A stretch of 64,000 nt of DNA, from assembly GCA_028227395.1 (NCBI GenBank), contig JAOIZZ010000005.1, positions 52,123 to 116,122 of the forward strand. The letters run 5' to 3'. Positions 57,786 through 64,000 of the stretch are shown one piece after another. The position numbers were made by a program, and so were the translations under genes. Positions within the stretch are counted from its first letter, which is position 1; each line of letters opens with the position of its first letter. The notes under the pieces were generated by a model. That model searched no databases. It worked only from the letters and a program-made list of their open reading frames with translations, and had not been told where the DNA came from. The DNA comes from Woeseiaceae bacterium. GTDB lineage: Bacteria; Pseudomonadota; Gammaproteobacteria; Steroidobacterales; Woeseiaceae.

Positions 57786-58610
57786 CTACTTTGCCATAGT
57801 TATTCTTGGAAATCCTCTTAGATCAGGTAAACATTTAATTCTTTCCCATTGATTGGATTTGAATATTTGATTAACCGCCATTTCTTGATCTTTTCCGTGT
57901 TCAATCAGGATAGTTCCATTTATTTTAAGAAATTGTTTTGCATTATTGGCTATATGACGAATTGCATCAAGCCCGTCTTCTCCAGATATTAATGCTGAGA
58001 TAGGTTCATATTTCAAGTCAAGCAGGCAATCATCATGACTCTCTATATAAGGTGGATTACATACAATAAGATCAAATTCTTGATTTTTTAACTCTCTAAA
58101 CCAATCACTATTTTGAAAAATAATATTATGAACATTAAATTTATTTGCATTTTTTTTCGCGAGATCCAGTGCTTTAGATGAGATGTCAGTCGCCGTTATG
58201 ATTGTTTTTGGCCTCTCAAGCGCAAGCGATATAGCTATTGCGCCACTGCCCGTGCCCATCTCTAGAATTGATATAGTTTCATCAAAGGCATAAAGATTCA
58301 ACACTTCCTCAACAAGCATTTCGGACTCCGGTCTTGGTATTAGTGTGGCGGGCGAAACATTAAACTCTCTCGACCAAAACTCTTTTATTCCCATAATGTA
58401 AGCCATGGGTTCAAGGTTGATGCGACGCTTACAAAGATCATTTAAGATTTCTTTTTCTGATACAGATAGAATTTTTTCTCCATGCGTATAAAGATAAGGA
58501 CGAGATACCCCAAGTGCTGACATCAATAAAAGTTCACTATCTAGTTTTGATGTTGAGCTTATGCTCTGAAGTTTGTGATTTATTTCTAGAAGCGTGTTTT
58601 TAATATCCAT
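57786..58610 (-). CDS. prmC: release factor glutamine methyltransferase PrmC
   Basis: PrmC (HemK) methylates the GGQ glutamine of release factors using SAM. I use ATG 58610 (MDIKNTLLEINHKL), which gives about 274 residues, the E. coli length being 277; the frame is open to 58679, but that extension is not like the family. Signatures are IPRPESEMLVEEVL, EMGTGSGAIAISLALERP (SAM loop), VCNPPYIE (NPPY) and EHGKDQ. In E. coli it follows prfA; here a cystathionine beta-synthase gene on the other strand lies between. Confidence 0.95.
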   Translation of the reverse strand: MDIKNTLLEINHKLQSISSTSKLDSELLLMSALGVSRPYLYTHGEKILSVSEKEILNDLCKRRINLEPMAYIMGIKEFWSREFNVSPATLIPRPESEMLVEEVLNLYAFDETISILEMGTGSGAIAISLALERPKTIITATDISSKALDLAKKNANKFNVHNIIFQNSDWFRELKNQEFDLIVCNPPYIESHDDCLLDLKYEPISALISGEDGLDAIRHIANNAKQFLKINGTILIEHGKDQEMAVNQIFKSNQWERIKCLPDLRGFPRITMAK

Positions 58611-58687
58611 GATGATTTTCAGCTGTAACTGTTTTATGCTTAAATTAAGAATTATTAAATTTAATCTTATCGGAAACAAAAAAAATT

Positions 58688-60052
58688 ATGAAAGTTTTCT
58701 CAAATATATTAGAAATGGTCGGGCAAACACCGATGCTCGAAATAAAAAATATTGATACTGGTCCTTGCCGCCTTTTTTTAAAACTTGAACTTATGAATCC
58801 CGCCGGATCAATCAAGGATCGTATTGGAGTTTCGATGATTGAAGAAGCTGAAAAAAGGGGTGACTTAAAACCGGGTGATACCATCGTTGAAGCAACTGCC
58901 GGAAATACCGGATTGGGATTGGCTTTAGCTGCTTCACAAAAAGGTTATCCGCTCATATTGGTATTGCCTGACAAAATGAGCCAAGAAAAAATATTTAATC
59001 TGCGTGCTATGGGTGCTGAAGTTGTGCTAACTCGCTCAGATGTTGCCAAAGGTCACCCAGAGTATTACCAGGACCTCGGAAAAACTATCGCGAAAGAGAA
59101 AAATGCGTATTTCATTGATCAATTTGGCAATCCTGATAATCCGATGGCGCATGAATCTGGAACGGCACCTGAAATATTAGAACAAATGAATGGTGATCTA
59201 GATGCCATAGTGCTTGGTGTTGGATCGAGTGGTACGGTAACTGGTCTTAGTAGATATCTGGCTAAAAATGCACCTAATGTTGATTTAATTTTAGCTGATC
59301 CAGAGGGATCGATTCTTGCTGATTATATTAATCATGGAGACTTACACGATAAGAATGCCAGTTGGTTGGTGGAAGGTATTGGAGAAGATTTCCTTCCTTC
59401 TATATCGGATTTCAGTCGAGTTAAAGAGGCTTTTACTATCTCAGATCAAGAGTCTTTTGATGCCGCTAGATTACTTCTAAAAAAAGAGGGTTTATTAGCT
59501 GGATCATCAAGCGGTACTTTATTAGCTGCTGCCATTAAATATTGTCGAGCGCAAAAAGAAAGTAAAAAGGTAGTAAGTTTTGCTTGCGATACGGGAAATA
59601 AATATTTGTCTAAATGCTTTAATGATTTTTGGCTCGAAGATCAGGGCTTTATTGAAAGAGAGTTGCATGGCGATCTGAGGGATTTAATTGGCCGACTTCA
59701 TGATGAAAGGGCTACAGTGGTAGTAGGTCCAGATGATAGTTTAACCACAGCTCATAATCGATTAAGAAATGCAGGATTTTCACAATTACCAGTAATGAAA
59801 GGTAATAAACTAGTGGGTATAATAACTGAAGATACAATTATTCGTTTTGTATTTGGCAAGCCAGAGATGATGAATCGATCGGTAAGCGACGCTATGGAGA
59901 CAGCATTTATTGAACTAAACAAAGACACAAGTATAAATAATTTAGTGTCCTTGTTGCATATACAACCTTATGCGGCGATTACGAATGAAGAGTTATTTTT
60001 AGGTCTTATTACTCGTTCTGATGTGTTGAATTATTTACGAAAAAAAATATAG
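58688..60052 (+). CDS. cystathionine beta-synthase with two CBS domains
   Basis: A PLP enzyme that joins serine and homocysteine to cystathionine (transsulfuration). The 454 residues comprise a catalytic fold II domain (about 1-325) with NPAGSIKDRIG (PLP Lys), EATAGNTGLGLALA, GVGSSGTVTGLS (phosphate loop) and AGSSSGTLLAA, and a CBS-domain pair (about 335-454, ATVVVGPDDSLTTAHNRL and QLPVMKGNKLVGIITED). O-acetylserine-dependent enzymes usually lack the CBS pair, which favours this call. It interrupts the usual prfA-prmC adjacency. Confidence 0.92.
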   Translation: MKVFSNILEMVGQTPMLEIKNIDTGPCRLFLKLELMNPAGSIKDRIGVSMIEEAEKRGDLKPGDTIVEATAGNTGLGLALAASQKGYPLILVLPDKMSQEKIFNLRAMGAEVVLTRSDVAKGHPEYYQDLGKTIAKEKNAYFIDQFGNPDNPMAHESGTAPEILEQMNGDLDAIVLGVGSSGTVTGLSRYLAKNAPNVDLILADPEGSILADYINHGDLHDKNASWLVEGIGEDFLPSISDFSRVKEAFTISDQESFDAARLLLKKEGLLAGSSSGTLLAAAIKYCRAQKESKKVVSFACDTGNKYLSKCFNDFWLEDQGFIERELHGDLRDLIGRLHDERATVVVGPDDSLTTAHNRLRNAGFSQLPVMKGNKLVGIITEDTIIRFVFGKPEMMNRSVSDAMETAFIELNKDTSINNLVSLLHIQPYAAITNEELFLGLITRSDVLNYLRKKI

Positions 60053-60059
60053 ACAATAG

Positions 60060-61142
60060 TTAGTCGCTTATATTAGCCAATTGATCCGCCTGGTATTCAT
60101 CGATTAATGGCTGTATTACCTCATCAATACCACCTTCAATAATCTCAGATAATTTGTATAAAGTTAAATTAATTCTGTGGTCAGTTATTCTGCCTTGAGG
60201 GTAGTTGTAAGTTCTGATTCTTTCGGACCGATCGCCACTTCCAACCTGTAATTTTCTCTCTTGGGCTTGCTCGTCAGCTTGTATGGAAATTTCTGCATCA
60301 AGGAGTCTTGCCTGTAACAAAGACATTGCTCTCGCTTTATTCTTGTGTTGCGAACGCTCATCTTGGCATTCCACAACTATTCCACTTGGAAGATGGGTTA
60401 ATCTTACTGCAGAGTCTGTTTTATTAACATGCTGACCACCTGCTCCTGATGCCCGATAGGTATCGACACGTAAATCACTTGGATTGATAGTAATTTCCTC
60501 TATCTCTTGAGCTTCTGGAAGTACTGCGACAGTACAAGCTGATGTATGTACCCGACCTTGAGATTCAGTTAGTGGTATTCGTTGTACTCGATGAACTCCC
60601 GATTCGAATTTGAGTCGTGAAAAAATATTATTTCCTGAGATTCGAGAAATAATTTCTTTGTAACCGCCGTGTTCGCCTTCTCTCATGCTAATTATTTCTG
60701 TATTCCATCTCTTTGATTCTGCATACTTTGAATACATACGGAATAAATTACCCACAAATATTGCAGCCTCATCACCACCGGTTCCGGCTCTAATTTCTAG
60801 AAAAATATTACTTGCATCATGAGGATCGACAGGAATAAGGGATCTCTTAATATCCATTAGTAATGAGGATATCTTTTCTTCAATTATAGTATATTCATCC
60901 TTACCCATATCTCGTATGTCGACATCCTTATCATGCTTCATCTCCTCTGCGATACTCAGATCTTCATTTAATGATTTGAATTCATTGAAAAGGTTACTAA
61001 CAGGCTCAATTTGAGAATATTCTTGAGAGAGTGCACGAAATTTATTTTGATCGGAAATTACATCAGGATCCGAGAGAAGAGCTGAAATTTCCTCTAATCT
61101 TTCGCTGGTAATTTCTAGTTTACGACGAATTGAATCTTTCAT
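60060..61142 (-). CDS. prfA: peptide chain release factor 1
   Basis: RF1 terminates translation at UAA and UAG. The 360 residues equal the E. coli length. The GGQ motif is in [15 protein letters not shown], and the codon-recognition loop reads [16 protein letters not shown], so the PxT tripeptide is PLT where E. coli has [17 protein letters not shown] also marks RF1. It follows hemA by 3 bases; the methyltransferase PrmC is encoded 1.5 kb further. Confidence 0.98.
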   Translation of the reverse strand: MKDSIRRKLEITSERLEEISALLSDPDVISDQNKFRALSQEYSQIEPVSNLFNEFKSLNEDLSIAEEMKHDKDVDIRDMGKDEYTIIEEKISSLLMDIKRSLIPVDPHDASNIFLEIRAGTGGDEAAIFVGNLFRMYSKYAESKRWNTEIISMREGEHGGYKEIISRISGNNIFSRLKFESGVHRVQRIPLTESQGRVHTSACTVAVLPEAQEIEEITINPSDLRVDTYRASGAGGQHVNKTDSAVRLTHLPSGIVVECQDERSQHKNKARAMSLLQARLLDAEISIQADEQAQERKLQVGSGDRSERIRTYNYPQGRITDHRINLTLYKLSEIIEGGIDEVIQPLIDEYQADQLANISD

Positions 61143-61145
61143 TGT

Positions 61146-62399
61146 TTAATCATCTTCCAAGTTAAATAACTCTGAAATTATTTTGATTGATTCAGTGTCT
61201 GATTTTTCGGCTGCCTCTTTTAGTTTTATGCTGGGCAGGTGCAGTAACTTATTTACAATATTTGAAGTATTTTTTTCTAGAACTTGATCGATGTTATCAC
61301 CTTTTTTTAATTGCTTTTGACTCTGCTTTAAAACCTCCTTTTTGATCTTTTCACCATACTCTCTGAGCTCTATTATCTTTGAGCTAATAGCTAAGCTTTT
61401 TTGTTTTTCTATAAAGCGAGACGTTTCTTCTAGAAGAATATTATTTGCATTAACGGCTGCTGACTGTCGACTGGATTGTCCTTCAAGTATAACTTTCTCT
61501 AGATCATCAATAGTATAGATATAGATATCCTCTAGATCCCCAATAGTAGGTTCCATATCTCGAGGTACAGCCATGTCTACAGCAAAAATGGGCTTTCTTT
61601 TTCGTGCTCTTATGGCTTCTTGAATTTGCGATTTTGTAATAATAAAGTTTTTGCTTGAGGTTGCACTTATTAGGATATCGGCAACTTCTAATATTCCATC
61701 TAAGTTGGCTAGATTAATTGCATAACCATTGAATTTTTTGGCCAGTTTTTGGGCTTTCTTATAGTCTCTATTGGCAATGAAGAGGCGACCAATGCCTTTA
61801 TTACTGAGGTGTTTGGCGGTTAGCTCAATTGACATTCCAGCCCCAATTAAAAGTGCGGTATGCTGTTTAAATCCTGAAAAAAATTGATTTGCTAAGGTGA
61901 CCGCAGCATAAGCTACAGATACAGGACTGTTACCAATCTTTGTATTAGTTCGTATCTTTTTCGCCACAGAAAACACATGTGCAAACAGCGGATTAAAAAA
62001 GCCACTTATGAAATGATATTGTCGAGCTAATCTGAATGCGTCTTTTAATTGACCTAGTATCTGAGGTTCCCCAAGGATCATAGAATCCAGGCCACAAGCA
62101 ACTCGACTTAAGTGATTTATAGCTGCTTCATCTTGTATTATAAAGAGATATTTTTCTGTTTTATAATCAATTTTTTTGAATTTAATTAGCCATAATTTGG
62201 CTTTTTCGAGTCCCTCATGATCTGTATTTAGATAGAGTTCACTGCGATTGCATGTCGATAAAATAATCGCCTCTTTAACTGAAGTTATTAACTTTAATTC
62301 ATCTAATGCAGACTTAATCTCTTCATCAGAGAATACTAATCGCTCTCTTATAATGAGCGATGCTGTATTATGATTTAGACCAAGAATTTTAAGTGACAT
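61146..62399 (-). CDS. hemA: glutamyl-tRNA reductase HemA
   Basis: HemA reduces Glu-tRNA to glutamate-1-semialdehyde, starting heme synthesis. The 417 residues (418 in E. coli) have LGLNHNTASLIIRERLVF, ILSTCNRSELYLNT (catalytic Cys), SRVACGLDSMILGEPQILGQ (the signature) and an NADPH domain with LIGAGMSIELTAKHLSNKG. The C-terminal helix dimerises the protein. It begins the hemA-prfA operon and is divergent from the TPR gene. Confidence 0.97.
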   Translation of the reverse strand: MSLKILGLNHNTASLIIRERLVFSDEEIKSALDELKLITSVKEAIILSTCNRSELYLNTDHEGLEKAKLWLIKFKKIDYKTEKYLFIIQDEAAINHLSRVACGLDSMILGEPQILGQLKDAFRLARQYHFISGFFNPLFAHVFSVAKKIRTNTKIGNSPVSVAYAAVTLANQFFSGFKQHTALLIGAGMSIELTAKHLSNKGIGRLFIANRDYKKAQKLAKKFNGYAINLANLDGILEVADILISATSSKNFIITKSQIQEAIRARKRKPIFAVDMAVPRDMEPTIGDLEDIYIYTIDDLEKVILEGQSSRQSAAVNANNILLEETSRFIEKQKSLAISSKIIELREYGEKIKKEVLKQSQKQLKKGDNIDQVLEKNTSNIVNKLLHLPSIKLKEAAEKSDTESIKIISELFNLEDD

Positions 62400-62508
62400 T
62401 GTTTTAATAAAGATTATGATTTTGACGTATCATAAAACAAGTAGCGATATAGTGCTTTGCTTGTCTGGGTGTTCTGGCAATGTAAAAAAAGCAAATAAGA
62501 GCATATAT

Positions 62509-64000
62509 ATGAAAAAAAATATAACTAAATCAATTATTTACGTAAGATTAAATGTAATTTTCTTTATTTCATTGCTATGTTTCGATCTCTTCGCACAGGA
62601 GGTAAATCAAACCACTCAAGCGCACCTCAGGGAAGCAGAAGTCGCACTTGAGAATTATAACTATAAAAAAGTTGCAGCTGCTTATGAGGATGCAGCTAAT
62701 TCCAGTGGTGATATAAATATTACAAAACAAGCCGCCTGGTTGGCAGACAGTTATCATTTTAATGTTCAAGCTCTATCATTAGCTGAGCGTTGGGTTGAAA
62801 TAGATGCTAGCAGTGATTCTGCTTTATTATTTTTGATCAATCGCCAAATTGATACTAATTTAATTATAGCCGCAAAAGAAAACTTAAAAAAATTATTAGC
62901 CAGGAATGAAGGTCAGGCAGATGAAGTGTTTTTGGCAGTGTTCCCATTTTTGACCACTAAGGATCAAGAAAAATTAAATAAATTAATAAACTATTTCGTT
63001 AAGATTTATCATAAGTCTAGTTACGTGAAATATGCTTACGCAACATCATTAATGCAAAGTGGCGATTATGATAAAGCGCTTTCTTATGCAAATTCTGCCG
63101 TGGCATTGGACTCTTCATGGGAAAAACCAAAATTACTTGTTGCTCGAATTTTATTGTTATCAGGTAAAAATAGTGAGGCGATTGATTATGTTGCTAGATA
63201 TATTGGCGATCAAATTAATCCCAGTTCAGAATCACGTTTAGAACTTGCTTTACTTTATATGTCATCTGAACGGCTTGAAGATGCGTTAGGGCAGGTGAGT
63301 CAGATTTTACTGGAAAGAAATGATCAATCTGCAGCGATAAGATTGATGGCCATTATTAATTTTAGATTGGACGATTACGATGCTGCATGGATCGATTTTA
63401 ATGAACTACTTGAAAATAAGTCATATCCAATGGATGCGTTATATTACATGGCAAGAATCAGTGAAATAAAGGGCAATACCATTAAAGCCATTCAGCTTTA
63501 TTCGCAAGTAAACTCTGGAATGAACACAATTTATTCACAAAGACGCGTTAGTAACCTTATGGTCGCATTAGATAAAAGAGATGCAGCCAGAGTTCACTTA
63601 AAGAGGTTTGGGCAAAAGCATCCAAAATTTACCCAAGAGATGCTTATAGCAGAGGCTGATTTACTCCAAGGTTTGGGGAAAAATACTGAAGCATTAACTC
63701 TTTATGGAGATCTGATTGATAGTTATCCAAATGAGTATAAATTTTCATTGAGATATGCAGAAATATTATTAAGTGAAGGGCGTAATTCAGAAGCGTTAAA
63801 AGAGTATGCGGTTTTAGTAAAGAGATTTCCTGGAAATGCGACAATTTTGAATGCTTATGGATATTTATTAACTGATTATTCTAAAGATTATAAAAAAGCG
63901 ATTAAGCTCATTAAAAAAGCATTAAAAATTGAGCCTGATAATCCAGCTATTATGGATAGTTATGGGTGGGCTCTTTTTCGTTTAGGTAGATATGATCAAG
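62509..64000 (+). CDS. exported TPR-repeat protein, C-terminus beyond window
   Basis: The frame from ATG 62509 stays open to the window end (497 codons). The N-terminus KKNITKSIIY is followed by a hydrophobic segment (LNVIFFISLLCFDLFA), a signal peptide with a possible cleavage after FAQ. The rest is tetratricopeptide repeats, with typical YLLTDYSKDYKKAIKLIKKAL and DSYGWALFRLGRYDQ at the visible end. In Pseudomonas a TPR protein gene lies divergent from hemA and upstream of lolB, so this is probably that gene. The partner is unknown. Confidence 0.88.
   Translation, partial: MKKNITKSIIYVRLNVIFFISLLCFDLFAQEVNQTTQAHLREAEVALENYNYKKVAAAYEDAANSSGDINITKQAAWLADSYHFNVQALSLAERWVEIDASSDSALLFLINRQIDTNLIIAAKENLKKLLARNEGQADEVFLAVFPFLTTKDQEKLNKLINYFVKIYHKSSYVKYAYATSLMQSGDYDKALSYANSAVALDSSWEKPKLLVARILLLSGKNSEAIDYVARYIGDQINPSSESRLELALLYMSSERLEDALGQVSQILLERNDQSAAIRLMAIINFRLDDYDAAWIDFNELLENKSYPMDALYYMARISEIKGNTIKAIQLYSQVNSGMNTIYSQRRVSNLMVALDKRDAARVHLKRFGQKHPKFTQEMLIAEADLLQGLGKNTEALTLYGDLIDSYPNEYKFSLRYAEILLSEGRNSEALKEYAVLVKRFPGNATILNAYGYLLTDYSKDYKKAIKLIKKALKIEPDNPAIMDSYGWALFRLGRYDQ

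Overview
The window is an AT-rich stretch of a gammaproteobacterial chromosome that is almost entirely coding. The gene neighbourhoods identify the class: ygfB-pepP-ubiH-ubiI beside zapA and 6S RNA; lptD-surA-pdxA-ksgA-apaG-apaH; amgK-murU next to lptD; mreBCD divergent from gatCAB; tldD and pmbA with yjgA; hemA-prfA divergent from an exported TPR gene. Several of these arrangements resemble Pseudomonas. The AT bias, short intergenic spaces and many 1-4 base overlaps suggest a streamlined, perhaps marine, bacterium. I cannot name the clade from sequence alone. No rRNA, tRNA, transposase, phage gene or CRISPR array was seen, and no gap longer than 300 bases lacks a gene.

Layout. 1-6.2 kb: end of a YhdP-like gene, tldD, purEK, yjgA/darP, pmbA, purC. 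6.3-11.6 kb: rpe, coq7, rplM-rpsI, a GNAT gene coupled to a tiny zinc-ribbon gene (DUF2256), rpiA, ygfA, 6S RNA, zapA and a coiled-coil partner. 11.7-16.1 kb: ygfB-pepP-ubiH-ubiI. 16.1-21.6 kb: four tightly spaced genes for exported proteins (DUF6152 protein, an uncharacterised family protein, a large tandem HtrA-like protein, an exported M24 peptidase). 21.6-23.7 kb: a YyaL/DUF255 protein. 23.9-28.0 kb: an accessory pair, an Ala-rich lipoprotein and a 1228-residue exported protein, closed by a strong terminator. 28.1-30.2 kb: lgt-thyA-folA. 30.2-34.4 kb: kynurenine catabolism (HAAO, ACMSD, kynU, kmo). 34.4-40.9 kb: the lptD-to-apaH operon. 41-42.7 kb: amgK-murU, cell-wall recycling. 42.7-52 kb: an uninterrupted elongasome operon from mreB to lipB. 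52.2-55.4 kb: gatCAB. 55.4-62.4 kb: a homocysteine methyltransferase behind a SAM-II-type riboswitch, moeB/thiF, ppi, prmC, a cystathionine beta-synthase on the opposite strand, prfA, hemA. From 62.5 kb: a TPR protein running off the end.

Themes. Three ubiquinone-ring hydroxylases (Coq7, UbiH, UbiI) lie in the first 16 kb. Envelope biogenesis dominates 35-52 kb. Homocysteine fate (remethylation or transsulfuration) is encoded around 55-60 kb. The most interesting signals are the complete promoter, SAM-II aptamer, antiterminator and terminator leader before the homocysteine methyltransferase; a bacterial protein built like the eukaryotic Deg7/Nma111 double protease; the four-gene exported module holding it; and the large unrecognised exported protein at 24.3-28.0 kb. 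TTG start codons recur, and amgK may start at ATT.
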